Shown here: positions 17,221 through 26,658 of the stretch, piece after piece
Numbering within the stretch: the stretch's first letter is position 1
How the letters are laid out: each line of letters begins with the position of its first letter
Assembly: GCF_900176325.1 (NCBI RefSeq)
Contig: NZ_FWXK01000002.1
Coordinates: 289,853 to 353,852, forward strand
Reading direction: 5' to 3'
DNA length: 64,000 nucleotides
From: Aerococcus suis
Lineage (GTDB): Bacteria > Bacillota > Bacilli > Lactobacillales > Aerococcaceae
Made by a program: the position numbers and the translations under genes
The notes under the pieces: generated by a model
Database searches by the model: none
Told to the model about the DNA's origin: nothing
What the model saw: only the letters and a program-made list of their open reading frames with translations

Positions 17221-18570
17221 TTATTTCATCGTGACAAACTCTTCAGCACCAGTCGGGTGAATCGCAATTGTTTGATCAAATTGTGCTTTAGTTGCTCCCA
17301 TATTAATAGCAACTGCAAATCCTTGTAAGATTTCATCCATACCAAAGCCGATACCATGTAAACCGACAACACGCTCTTCATCGCCAACAACAACTAATTT
17401 CATTTTAACTGTTCGCCGATTAGAGGTAGCAGCTGAATACATGTCAGCAAAACTTGATTCATAGGTTTTTACTTTGTCTGCTCCAAATTTTTCTTTGGCT
17501 TGAGCTTCTGTATACCCCATCACGCCAATTGGTGGATGACTAAAGATAACAGTCGGAATCATATCATAATCGATATAAAATTTATCTGCTCCATTAAATA
17601 GATGATCACTTAACGTACGCCCTGCTTTGATAGCTACAGGGGTCAATTCTACCTTACCAATAACATCTCCGAAAGCATAAACGCCTGGTACATTCGTTTC
17701 ATGATAGTCGTTAACTTTAATGAAACCTTTATCGTCTAACGCAATATCTGTATTCTCAATGGCCAATTTATCAGTATTAGGTTCACGTCCAATCGCATAA
17801 ATCACTTTTTCAGCCGTTAGACTATCGCCTTCTTGGAAATTAACCGTTAATTGGTCATCATTGTTCTTAACAATTTCAGCTACATTATGATGCGTTAAAA
17901 TTTTCACACCTGCTGCTTGCATTTCTTCAGTTAAGGCATCGATGATTGTCGGTTCATAATCACGTAATGGGCGTTCTTTACGAACAGCTAGGGTAGTTTC
18001 AACACCTAATCCGTTTAAAACACCCGCTAGCTCAACAGCGATATAACCTGCTCCGATTAATACAACTGATTTAGGTAACGTTTCCCAAGCAAAAAAATCA
18101 TCAGAAACATCCACATGTTCGATACCTGGAATGTCCAATAAACGAGCACGTCCACCAGTAACTACTGCAATATGCTCACCGTAGTATTGTTCCCCATTCA
18201 CTTCGACGATATGATTATCGATAAAATTAGCATGACCTTCGACAAAATCTGTTCCCCGGCTTTCAAATCCTGAAAAGTATGAGTTATGAACACGATCAAT
18301 ATACGCTTCACGACTTTTGCGTAATGTTTCAAAGTCTAATGTTTGATTATCAACTTGAATTCCGTATTCTGGACCAAACCGTTTAATATCTTCATTCAGT
18401 TGAGAGCCATACCACATTATTTTTTTAGGAACACAACCGACATTAACACAAGTACCTCCAACAGCCTTTTCTTCGATGATCAATGCTTTTTTTCCGTATT
18501 CTGCTGCTCGGTTAGCGCTAGCAATACCAGCACTTCCGCCACCTATAGCTATAAAATCGTATGTTTGCAT
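17221..18570 (-). CDS. gor: Glutathione-disulfide reductase
   Basis: 449 residues, flavoprotein disulfide reductase. FAD-binding GGGSAGIASANRAAEYG at the N-terminus, redox-active disulfide GGTCVNVGCVPKK at about 39-51, NADPH-binding GAGYIAVELAGVL near 175, second FAD motif GVYAFGDVIG near 292, and the catalytic HPTGAEE near the C-terminus. It reduces GSSG with NADPH in the cytosol. Glutathione is known in several enterococci and relatives, and gloA in this window would use it. The SD is GAGGG. It lies 13 nt downstream of the C39-type peptidase gene, with which it probably shares a transcript. Confidence 0.93.
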   Translation of the reverse strand: MQTYDFIAIGGGSAGIASANRAAEYGKKALIIEEKAVGGTCVNVGCVPKKIMWYGSQLNEDIKRFGPEYGIQVDNQTLDFETLRKSREAYIDRVHNSYFSGFESRGTDFVEGHANFIDNHIVEVNGEQYYGEHIAVVTGGRARLLDIPGIEHVDVSDDFFAWETLPKSVVLIGAGYIAVELAGVLNGLGVETTLAVRKERPLRDYEPTIIDALTEEMQAAGVKILTHHNVAEIVKNNDDQLTVNFQEGDSLTAEKVIYAIGREPNTDKLAIENTDIALDDKGFIKVNDYHETNVPGVYAFGDVIGKVELTPVAIKAGRTLSDHLFNGADKFYIDYDMIPTVIFSHPPIGVMGYTEAQAKEKFGADKVKTYESSFADMYSAATSNRRTVKMKLVVVGDEERVVGLHGIGFGMDEILQGFAVAINMGATKAQFDQTIAIHPTGAEEFVTMK

Positions 18571-18583
18571 AACGTCCCTCTTT

Positions 18584-19204
18584 CTATTTTTTTGATGGTG
18601 CTACAAATTGTGAATTCATAACAAAATGAACAGGTTCCTGTTTAATTGTCGTTACCGGAATTTGTGACCGTTGGGTTGTGTCTGAAATAATTTCACTAAC
18701 ATATACATAGCCAATGGTTTCTTTAGCTGGGATTATCGCTTGATATTTTCCATGATTATCGTACGCATGGTAATATAAATTACCCTCTTCGTCATAAGCA
18801 TACGCATAAACCAGCACCCAGTGATTACCGTAAGCTGATCCTAAGATACTTGTTGTTCCGACAATTACCGGTCCTTTGCCTGCTTTAATTAATTCCGGTA
18901 CTTTCTTTTCAGTCAGTAGACCATAATGTGCTTGATAGCCTGCAGGTTTTAATAAATAATTTAAACTGAACGACAAATTCCACACATAAGAGCCTTTATG
19001 TAGTGGCCAATGATCAATTGGACCTTTTAATCCCTTTAACAAGGTTGAAAGGGATAAATCATTATTAGTATCACGTTTTACCAAATAATGAGCAAGTACC
19101 GCACTAACATAGGAACCACATTCTCCGACTGACCCGGTATTTTTCCAATGTTGATAAGGTCTAAATGTCTGTGCATCCAGGCCTATCCATTTTAAATCCT
19201 TCAT
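18584..19204 (-). CDS. C39-like (papain-fold) cysteine peptidase family protein
   Basis: 206 residues, no signal peptide or membrane segment. The papain-like triad can be read: Cys29 in SVGECGSYVSAVLAHYL, His in GNHWVLVYAYAYD near residue 128, and an Asp/Asn in YHAYDNHGKY near 147. Such peptidase-C39-like cytosolic proteins are widespread in lactic acid bacteria with unknown substrates. AAGGAGTGGTGTT precedes the ATG. It lies directly upstream of gor on the same strand, so co-expression is likely, but no functional link is known to me. Confidence 0.75.
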   Translation of the reverse strand: MKDLKWIGLDAQTFRPYQHWKNTGSVGECGSYVSAVLAHYLVKRDTNNDLSLSTLLKGLKGPIDHWPLHKGSYVWNLSFSLNYLLKPAGYQAHYGLLTEKKVPELIKAGKGPVIVGTTSILGSAYGNHWVLVYAYAYDEEGNLYYHAYDNHGKYQAIIPAKETIGYVYVSEIISDTTQRSQIPVTTIKQEPVHFVMNSQFVAPSKK

Positions 19205-19364
19205 AACACCACTCCTTATAGCTTTATTATATCATGCCCCTATTTTAGCCTCTAAATTTATGCTTGATTCTAAATTTCTCATAAATTTTTTAGAGATATA
19301 GCGTTTTCTCATCAGATTATTGCTATAATGATAAAAGACATATTGAATAATGGGAGGATCCCCT

Positions 19365-20576
19365 TTGACTGAAGAAAATCAATTAATGGATGTGACTTGG
19401 CATTTAAATCGTACATTATTGGCGATTTTATTTGTCAGTAATTTTTTTCCATTTTATATAACAGTGATCGTATTTATCGTTGAATGCATTATTCTTGCTT
19501 CTTTAGGAGCGTTTCGTCGCATCGATAGCCGACAGAATGCTTCCCCCTATTTATGGGTATTTGTTGCTTACTCTATATTAATTTCAATCATTTACCAAAA
19601 TTATGTAGGAATAGGCATTAGTTTTGCATTTATTTTACTTATTTTTTATTTCTATTATTATCAAACAACCATTAAACCCTATTACTTTGAAGAATTACTA
19701 AATATCGCTTTAATTAGCTCGTTTGTAGTTTTTATTTTTGCTTTTTTAGAACATTTTAATTATATTCCTGAATGGGATTATACCTTTATTTCAAAAGCAA
19801 TGGGACGTATGCACCGCAATCGCGTCGAAGCAACCTTTTTTAATCCTAACTACTACGCCATGATGTTAGAATTTTTTATTATGATTGGATTTTATAAATT
19901 TTTTAAAACATCAAAATGGCGAAAACGACTCGCTTTTATATTTATTACTTTATGTAATTTAACGGCATTATTCTTTACTGGGAGTCGTACAGCATTGCTA
20001 GTTGTCGTAGCTGCAGTGTTTGTCTTCCTTTATGTTGATGGTTTTAAACAAACGGCCATTTATTCATTTTTAGGTGCCTGTGTCCTACTCACCATCTTAT
20101 ATTTTTTAAATTTATTACCTCGTATGGATGATATTTTATATGCCTTTGAGGATCGATTTGTTATTTGGGATGTTGCTGTGAAAGGTCTTAAAGATAATAT
20201 TTGGTTTGGACAAGGCCCATTAACATTTATGAATATTTGGCAGGACTATGGTGAAAAATATACTCAGCATGCTCATAATATTGTTCTTGATACGTTATTA
20301 AGTTATGGCATTATTGGTTCAGGATTATTAACTGTCGCCTTTTATCCTTTTGCTAAAATACTTAACAAAATGCGTCAATTTCCTCAATTACGCAGACGAT
20401 TAGCTTTAATTTGTAGTTTTATTGCTGTCGTATTAGTCCATGGATTAACTGATTTACCTATCTTTTGGATTCAAACAGCTTTTCTATTTTTATTTATCAT
20501 TCTTAGTGCTAAAAATATGCTTCATGAAGCAGAATTAGGGATTTATCGTCCACAAGACACAAAAAAAAGGAGTTAG
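19365..20576 (+). CDS. O-antigen ligase / Wzy-type polymerase family membrane protein
   Basis: About 403 residues with ten or more hydrophobic segments. The Wzy_C signature is visible around residues 140-300: FFNPNYYAMMLEF, FTGSRTALLVVVAA, and a large loop with WDVAVKGLKDNIWFGQGPLTF and THAHNIVLDTLLSYGIIG (H and R positions typical of the family). Members ligate or polymerise lipid-linked glycans outside the membrane; here it may act on a cell-wall polysaccharide. The ATG at 19350 forms part of the SD; GGGAGG lies 7 nt before the TTG at 19365, which is therefore the likely start. It stands alone, without other polysaccharide genes. Confidence 0.82.
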   Translation: MTEENQLMDVTWHLNRTLLAILFVSNFFPFYITVIVFIVECIILASLGAFRRIDSRQNASPYLWVFVAYSILISIIYQNYVGIGISFAFILLIFYFYYYQTTIKPYYFEELLNIALISSFVVFIFAFLEHFNYIPEWDYTFISKAMGRMHRNRVEATFFNPNYYAMMLEFFIMIGFYKFFKTSKWRKRLAFIFITLCNLTALFFTGSRTALLVVVAAVFVFLYVDGFKQTAIYSFLGACVLLTILYFLNLLPRMDDILYAFEDRFVIWDVAVKGLKDNIWFGQGPLTFMNIWQDYGEKYTQHAHNIVLDTLLSYGIIGSGLLTVAFYPFAKILNKMRQFPQLRRRLALICSFIAVVLVHGLTDLPIFWIQTAFLFLFIILSAKNMLHEAELGIYRPQDTKKRS

Positions 20577-20598
20577 TTTTAAAACTAACTCCTTTTTA
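20564..20598. terminator. Bidirectional terminator between ligase-like gene and argS
   Basis: AAAGGAGTTAGTTTT/AAAACTAACTCCTTT stem with T-runs on both strands; the left arm overlaps the last codons of the ligase-like gene. Confidence 0.85.
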
Positions 20599-20606
20599 TC
20601 TGTCAA

Positions 20607-22307
20607 TTACATTTCTTGAGGTGCTTCAACACCTAGTAATGCTAAACCTTCTTCTAATACTTTTGTAACCGCATAGACTAATGATAAACGAGATTGTAAT
20701 TCGCTATCTTCATTTAAAATACGTGTATGTGCATAGTAACGGTTAAAGCTTTGAGCTAAACCAATCACATATTTAGCAATAACTGAAGGTTCATAAGTCA
20801 TGTATGCTTTCTCAACAATACTTGGGAATTGATTCAATTCTTTAACTACTGAGAATGCTACATCATCAGTTAATTTAAATTCTTGGTTATCAGTTGCTTT
20901 GCTGCCATCGAAACCAGCTTTACGTAAAATAGAATGTGCACGGGCATTAGCATATTGAACGTAAGGACCCGTTTCCCCTTCAAATTGAACAACTTCTTCA
21001 AGAACGAAGTCAAAAGTATTTAGACGATCATTTTTCAAGTCATGGAAAATAACCGCACCGACACCAACTTGATGAGCTACTTCATCTTTATTTGGTAAGT
21101 CAGGGTTTTTACTTTCAATTTGTTCTTTAGCTAGTTCAACGGCATCATTAAGCACGTCTTCAAGTAAAATAACATTACCTTTACGTGTCGATAATTTTTT
21201 ACCACCTGCAGTGATTAAACCGAATGGAATATGGTGCATTTGTTCTTGCCAATCATGACCTGCACGTTGTAATACAGCTTTCAATTGTTTAAAGTGATAG
21301 CTTTGTTCATTACCAACTGCATAGATAGATTCGGCAAAATCAAATGTTTCTTTACGATATTCAGCTGTAGCTAAATCACGCGTAATATATAGAGAAGCAC
21401 CATCAGATTTTAAGATTAATGCTGGATTTAAATCAAATTCATCCAAGTTAACAATAGTAGCTCCTTGGTTTTTCTCTAATAGGCCTTTTTCATCTAATTC
21501 ATCTACGATTCCTTGAAGTCTATCATTATAGAAAGCTTCACCAGTATAATAGTCAAATTTAACCCCCAATTTATCATAAATACGGTTAAATTCTTTTAAG
21601 GATTCATCTTTAAACCATTTCCATAATTTGACGGCTTCTGGATCGCCATCTTCCAATTTTTTAAACCAATGACGACCTTCATCGTTTAATGAATCATCTT
21701 TGTCAGCTTCTTCATGGAATTTAACGTAATATTCAAGTAATGAAGCAATTGGATCAGCTTTAACGGCTTCTTCACTACCCCAACGTTTATAGGCAACAAT
21801 TAATTTACCAAATTGTGTTCCCCAGTCACCTAAGTGGTTAATACGGATAGGATTGAAACCAACTTTTGCTTCAATATTCGCAATCGCATTACCAATAACA
21901 GTAGAACGAAGATGTCCCATTGACATTGGTTTCGCAATATTCGGACTAGACATATCGATTGTAACGTTTTCACCTTTACCAATATGTAGTTGACCGAATT
22001 CATCACCTTGAGAATAAATTTCTTTTAAGATATCTTCTGTTACTAATTCTTGATCTAAGAAGAAGTTAATGTAAGGTCCAGCAACTTCTACTGAGCCAAT
22101 ACCTTCACCAGAAATATTTTCTGCTAATTCTTCAGCAATCGCATTTGGGGATTTTCGGAGTTGTTTAGCCAATACAAAACATGGAAATGCCACATCACCA
22201 TGTCCTTCGTGACGAGGTACTTCTAACACATCATAAATTTCATCTTTCAATAAGTCTAAGTCTAATGACTGATCAATTGCATCAGCAACCAACTGTTTTA
22301 AATCCAT
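20607..22307 (-). CDS. argS: Arginyl-tRNA synthetase
   Basis: 566 residues, normal for Firmicutes. N-terminal Add-1 domain, HIGH-type motif in SSPNIAKPMSMGHLRST near residue 120, KLSTRKGN in place of KMSKS near 370, and a C-terminal DALR anticodon-binding domain with FNRYYAHTRI and LGVEAPQEM at the end. It charges tRNA-Arg with arginine; a tRNA-Arg (TCT) lies at 35035. GAGGGGGAA precedes the ATG, and a TATAAT at about 22324-22329 sits just after the stem of the preceding terminator, a likely promoter. Confidence 0.97.
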   Translation of the reverse strand: MDLKQLVADAIDQSLDLDLLKDEIYDVLEVPRHEGHGDVAFPCFVLAKQLRKSPNAIAEELAENISGEGIGSVEVAGPYINFFLDQELVTEDILKEIYSQGDEFGQLHIGKGENVTIDMSSPNIAKPMSMGHLRSTVIGNAIANIEAKVGFNPIRINHLGDWGTQFGKLIVAYKRWGSEEAVKADPIASLLEYYVKFHEEADKDDSLNDEGRHWFKKLEDGDPEAVKLWKWFKDESLKEFNRIYDKLGVKFDYYTGEAFYNDRLQGIVDELDEKGLLEKNQGATIVNLDEFDLNPALILKSDGASLYITRDLATAEYRKETFDFAESIYAVGNEQSYHFKQLKAVLQRAGHDWQEQMHHIPFGLITAGGKKLSTRKGNVILLEDVLNDAVELAKEQIESKNPDLPNKDEVAHQVGVGAVIFHDLKNDRLNTFDFVLEEVVQFEGETGPYVQYANARAHSILRKAGFDGSKATDNQEFKLTDDVAFSVVKELNQFPSIVEKAYMTYEPSVIAKYVIGLAQSFNRYYAHTRILNEDSELQSRLSLVYAVTKVLEEGLALLGVEAPQEM

Positions 22308-22329
22308 AAAAATTCCCCCTCTGAGATTA

Positions 22330-22364
22330 TAAAAAGTACTATTTTTTCAAATAGTACTTTGATT
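22330..22364 (-). terminator. Terminator between the URO-D-like gene and argS
   Basis: On the minus strand AAAGTACTATTTG-AAA-AAATAGTACTTT is followed by TTATAATC; it probably ends the transcript of 22473-23471. The following TATAAT may be the argS -10. Confidence 0.65.
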
Positions 22365-22472
22365 GTTTTTATTATTATACCATTTCCCTAATTCTAAAGA
22401 AAGTCAAATTAATACCTAATCAGACAATAATTAGACCATGAACCATTATTACTAAAAATAATTAGTTTATGA

Positions 22473-23471
22473 TTAACCTAGAACCTCTTTTTCAACAGTT
22501 TGTTTCATTTCAATAATTTTGTCAATATTTTTAGATTTAAAAGGTAGTGGAATCATGCAAGCAGGAGATAAAAGTAAATTTTTACCTTCTAGTTGCGTTA
22601 TCGCATCTTTAATTTGATTTTCTAAAGCCTCTAAGTTATCTTCAGTGATATCTAAACGTTTTAATCCACCCATTACAGGAGCTTCGGCTTGCTCTTGCCC
22701 TTTTTTAATATCAGGTTGTGATTCTCCAACATGCCAATTAACGACTTGTACCGGAAATTCACCAATGAAATCTGTCATTATATTTGATCCATGTAAATGA
22801 ACAACGTTTAACCATCCTTGCTCAGCACCAGAAATCACTTTTTTATCAAACGGTAACCCGTATTCTTCATAAATCGGTTGCGTTGTTTTATCAAAGTCAG
22901 CTAATTGTGTCGCAAAATAAATACCGTCAGCTCCTAATTCAATAGCTCTGTGTGCTAACTGAGCATGCGTTGTAGCAATTTTATCGAGAGCATGTTTTAC
23001 TAAATTACCATTTCCTTCTGCAATATGATCTAGAACCTTTCCTTTTGAAAGCTTATGCGCAATCGTTAATGGACTAAAAATGGTCATAATAATAGGCGCT
23101 TCCCCATTTACTTTTTTTAATAGAAGCTCCAAATATTTTAGTTCACGAGCTAAAGCTTTAGACTCAATAGTAACTTCAGGTAACTTTTTCCAATCTTCAG
23201 CCGATTGAATTGGTGTACTAACTATTTCAGACATCCCTCCAGTTTTAACCGGTTCGTGATCAATTGTCACCCCATAGTCTTCTACTGTGTACATTCCATT
23301 ATTTAATGTTTTTATCCAATCCAAGTTAAATCGTTTGAAGTTTTTAAATGTCTGTTCAGCAATTTTTTCTGGATCACGATCAATGTCTGGATAATGACTC
23401 CAAAAAGAAAACGGAATATAATCTGGAGTTTCGCCATTTAGAACTTGTTTGATAACATCTTGTTTCTTCAT
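22473..23471 (-). CDS. Uroporphyrinogen decarboxylase (URO-D)-family protein, non-haem type
   Basis: 332 residues with the URO-D TIM-barrel layout: PFSFWSHYPDIDRDP at the N-terminus, a central IMTIFSPLTIAHKL segment, GADGIYFATQ near 162, and NWHVGESQPD followed by GGLKRLD near 240-265. Haem genes are not present here, and members in such contexts are usually related to corrinoid methyltransferase components (MtaA/CmuA) or are uncharacterised. AGGAGGAAATT precedes the ATG. It is the last gene after an amino-acid ABC transporter set, 9 nt downstream of the permease pseudogene, so it probably acts on, or depends on, the imported compound. The gene itself looks intact. Confidence 0.8.
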   Translation of the reverse strand: MKKQDVIKQVLNGETPDYIPFSFWSHYPDIDRDPEKIAEQTFKNFKRFNLDWIKTLNNGMYTVEDYGVTIDHEPVKTGGMSEIVSTPIQSAEDWKKLPEVTIESKALARELKYLELLLKKVNGEAPIIMTIFSPLTIAHKLSKGKVLDHIAEGNGNLVKHALDKIATTHAQLAHRAIELGADGIYFATQLADFDKTTQPIYEEYGLPFDKKVISGAEQGWLNVVHLHGSNIMTDFIGEFPVQVVNWHVGESQPDIKKGQEQAEAPVMGGLKRLDITEDNLEALENQIKDAITQLEGKNLLLSPACMIPLPFKSKNIDKIIEMKQTVEKEVLG

Positions 23472-23480
23472 AATTTCCTC

Positions 23481-24171
23481 CTAATTAAATTGCATTCTTT
23501 TTTCAATCTTGCAAAAAATAAATTGTAAAATTCCACATAATAACCAATAAACTAGAGCTGCCGCTATATAGGATTCAAAGTAACGATAATTTAGTGCTGC
23601 AGCGTATCGAGCTGTAGCTACTATATCAACGACTCCAACCGTAAAAGCTAAAGATAATGCTTTAATCATCTTTAAGAAGCTATTTAAGAATAATGGAGTT
23701 ACGGTAGCAATTAATTGTGGAATTATAATGCGTTGATAATTTTGCTTTCTTGTAAACCCTATTGAATATCCCGCTTCTATTTGCCTATAATCAATTGATT
23801 GAAAAGCACCATAAATATTTTGTGCTTCAATCGCTGTATCCAAGGCAATATAGGTTATCAATACTATTAATACACTGGGAAAATTATTAGGATCTGTCGT
23901 AATACCAAAAATAGATAATAATGATGCTCCAGCTTCAGGCAATAAACTGTAAAATGAGTAAATGAATAATTAAGGGAACACCACGCATGTATGATATAAA
24001 AATATTTAAAACTGTAGTCAAACCAGGAAGTTGTTTTCTTTTCAAGATTGCGATAAGCAAACCTAAAATAATACCAAAAAATAAAATCACCACTGCTAAG
24101 AGAAGCGTTCTAGGAACTGCAGTAAGAACCATTAAAAAAGTTTCCCATATAACTTCAGGTGTAAAAACCAC
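23481..24171 (-). pseudogene. Amino-acid ABC transporter permease, broken by one frameshift
   Basis: The first 77 codons (GTG start at 24171 with GGAGG upstream) encode PRTLLLAVVILFFGIILGLL and SYMRGVPLIIHLLI. The remaining 150 codons continue in another frame with LPEAGASLLSIFG, the EAA loop (YRQIEAGYSIGFTRKQNYQR) and a final IEKRMQ. Around 23945-23955 a single missing base separates the frames: the expected I-Y-Y-S-L-L-P-E junction is legible across it. Without the lesion this would be a HisM/GlnP-type permease of normal length, second partner to 24187-24864. Confidence 0.88.
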
Positions 24172-24186
24172 TTTTTATCCTCCAAT

Positions 24187-24864
24187 CTACAAGTACTCTA
24201 TCATTCGATTTTCCATTTTTTGAGTAATCCAATCGATAAGAGAACATAGTCCCCAATAAATTAATCCAATGACTAGATATACTTCCATTTGGTTAACCCC
24301 GTAATTATTAGAGATGATGATTTCTGCTTCTCCCATCATATCTACTAATCCAATTAGATATAACAACGAAGTATCTTGTAGTAAATCAACAAGAGCATTA
24401 GATAAGCTTGGTAGGATAGTCGGTATCATTTGAGGAATAATAATTTGCTTATGAACTTGCCATTTGGTCATCCCAACACTTTCTCCAGCTTCAAACTGGT
24501 CTTTGGAAACTGCTAAATAACCTGGACGTAAAATTTCTGAAATAAAAGCTCCGTTAAACAATACTAGAGCAATAATCGAATATGTCATTCGACTAGTTTG
24601 ATCAATATTAATACCTATCACTCTCAGAAGTACCGGCAATCCATAATAAATCATAAAGATATGAATAATTCCTGGTGTACTTCGCATAAACGACACGTAC
24701 ATTTTTAACATTTTATCAATCAAAGGTATTCGTTTTAACCTTAATACAGTCACAATACTTGTTAGTAATAGTCCTAAAATTGCTGAAATAATAAAAATAT
24801 AAAGAGTAGTCGGTAAATATTTCAACAATATTGGAAATATTCTGAATATAAATTGTATATTCAC
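24187..24864 (-). CDS. Amino-acid ABC transporter permease (HisM/GlnP type)
   Basis: 225 residues, five hydrophobic segments, and the conserved EAA loop in DQFEAGESVGMTKWQVHKQIIIPQ near residue 135. MRSTPGIIHIFMIYYGLP near 68 is typical of polar amino-acid permeases. It starts with GTG preceded by GGGGTGAGC. It lies between the substrate-binding protein and a second permease, both damaged, so it is probably an intact gene in a dead operon. The ligand cannot be read from sequence; the neighbouring URO-D-like gene hints at an unusual substrate. Confidence 0.88.
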   Translation of the reverse strand: MNIQFIFRIFPILLKYLPTTLYIFIISAILGLLLTSIVTVLRLKRIPLIDKMLKMYVSFMRSTPGIIHIFMIYYGLPVLLRVIGINIDQTSRMTYSIIALVLFNGAFISEILRPGYLAVSKDQFEAGESVGMTKWQVHKQIIIPQMIPTILPSLSNALVDLLQDTSLLYLIGLVDMMGEAEIIISNNYGVNQMEVYLVIGLIYWGLCSLIDWITQKMENRMIEYL

Positions 24865-24932
24865 ACGCTCACCCCAACTTATTTAATATTTTATTTCCGA
24901 ACTGTGATGAGGAACACAGTTCTTTATGTTAA

Positions 24933-25766
24933 TTATGATTCAGTTATTTCATATTGGAACATATCTTCTCCATACCATTTTTCAGACAATTCTTTTAACC
25001 GACCGTTTTCTTTTAATTCTTTAATTCCTTCATCAACAGCTGTCTTTAAATCTTCTTGATCAGGAGCAAGAACAAAATATGTTGGATTAACTCGTACAGG
25101 TTCCTCAACCGGTTCAACGTTTAAATCTAATTCATCAATAATATCGTTCGCTCCAATATTTGAAGGGATAACAACTGCATCTTATTTTCGTTCGTCAATC
25201 GCTTGGAATTGTTGAGCAAAATCGCCACTTTCGCCTAGTTGAATATCAATTTTTTTATCTGGATGGTCTTCATTATATTCTGTTAATAAATTGAAAATTC
25301 CTCCATTTGGAGTGACTGGATGGACTTTTTTATCTGTTAAATCATCTAGTGTTTTAATAGAATCATCATCTTTTCGTTTGTAAATTCGGATAATGCTTGC
25401 ACCAGAATTTTCGTCAGGAAATAGGTATAAATCTTCCCGTTCCTTGGTTTTATATAAACCTCCACCCATCATTTGATATTTTCCAGTATCTAAACCAACT
25501 TGAGTTCCTTCTGCATCGGCACTTTCAATATTGAAGTTATAATCATCAACCACTTCATCAAGTGCTTTAATTGTCTCTACTTCATATCCAGTTAGTTCTC
25601 CAGAATCATCTGTAAAACTTAGAGGTTTTGATGAATTTTCTACAGCTACTGTCACTTCTTTAGCATCTGGATTACTACTAGATTCTTCACTAGATTCTCC
25701 ACCTTGTCCGCATGCAGCGAGAATTAAAGCCATACCTGCTGCTAACAAACTTTTCTTTTTAAACAT
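24933..25766 (-). pseudogene. Amino-acid ABC substrate-binding lipoprotein with internal stop
   Basis: A 277-codon frame starts at ATG 25766 (GGAGAATAAA upstream) with a lipoprotein signal peptide ending LILAACG. The SBP_bac_3 fold is recognisable: KPLSFTDDSGELTGYEVE near residue 50 and DLTDKKVHPVTPNGG near 150. Codon 195 (25182-25184) is TAA in the middle of ERK-stop-DAVVIP; the frame then continues without further damage through NPTYFVLA and LKENGRLKELSEKWYGEDMF to a normal stop at 24933. A single substitution in a Tyr codon would explain it. Confidence 0.88.
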
Positions 25767-25767
25767 T

Positions 25768-26521
25768 TTATTCTCCTTCTTCAAATATATCCCTAGAAAT
25801 TTCTTGAACAAAATCGATGGTTCGTTGTTCATGGGCATGGTTAAAGATTTGATCTGGACTTCCATCTTCAATAATATAACCATCTTCCATAAACACTACT
25901 CGATTCGATACATTCTCAGCAAAAGCCATTTCATGGGTCGCAATTATCATCGTAATTCCTGATTTAGCCACTTCTTTTAAGATTTTAAGAACCTCAACGG
26001 AAGTTTCAGGGTCTAACGACGATGTTGGCTCATCTAAAAGCAATACTTGTGGTTTTAAGGCAAGTGCTCTAGCAATACTAATTCGTTGTTGCTGACCACC
26101 TGAAATTTCCTTAGGATAAGCATCCAATTTATGTCCTAACCCAACACGTTCAATTTCTGCTTTAGCTATTGATTCAGCTTCACTTTTATCAATTCCTTGA
26201 ACAATAACTACCCTTCCATGACGTTTTCCAATAACGTTTTATTTTTAAATAAACTATAATTTTGAAAAACCATCGCTGTTTTCCGTCTCAAATCAATAAT
26301 TTCTGATTCTTTTGCTTGGTTAACATCTAGAACTTGATCAGCAATTTGAATGGTACCTTTATCTGCTTTCTCCAAAAAATTAATGGTCTCAACAATGTTG
26401 TTTTTCCAGTTTCACTAGGTCCAATTAAGGCGACCACATCACCTTCATCAACTGATAAATTAATTCCTTTTAAAATTTTCTTATCACCAAATGACTTTTC
26501 AATGTTCGCTAGCTCTATCAA
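25768..26521 (-). pseudogene. Amino-acid ABC transporter ATPase with two frameshifts
   Basis: The N-terminal part (TTG start at 26521) reads [20 protein letters not shown] and a Walker A region [11 protein letters not shown], in which Glu replaces the usual Gly. One base is missing near 26390 (expected LRTINFLEK is legible across the shift) and another near 26213 (expected ENVMEGLVIVQGIDK). The last 119 codons then encode YPKEISGGQQQRISIARALA, Walker B LLLDEPTSSLD and the IIATHEM switch. Full-length equivalent would be about 250 residues, first gene of the operon. Confidence 0.9.
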
Positions 26522-26613
26522 CTCTTCACCTACTTTCTTTAATCAATCCACATACTAATCCTTAGTTAATTTATTATATATTTTGAAAGCGGTAAATTTT
26601 CCTACTCATAAGT

Positions 26614-26650
26614 ATAAAAAAGTCTGGAACCGAACGTTCCAGACTAAAAA
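26614..26650 (-). terminator. Terminator of the nucleoside BMP-ABC operon
   Basis: On the minus strand AGTCTGGAAC-GTTCG-GTTCCAGACT is followed by TTTTTTATAC, just after the stop at 26659. Confidence 0.85.
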
Positions 26651-26658
26651 CAAATGGA

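Noticed and set aside
24898..24926. Hairpin GAACTGTG...CACAGTTC as a terminator after the binding-protein gene
   Set aside because: No T-run follows on the minus strand; it lies inside an operon and is more likely an mRNA-stabilising or processing hairpin.
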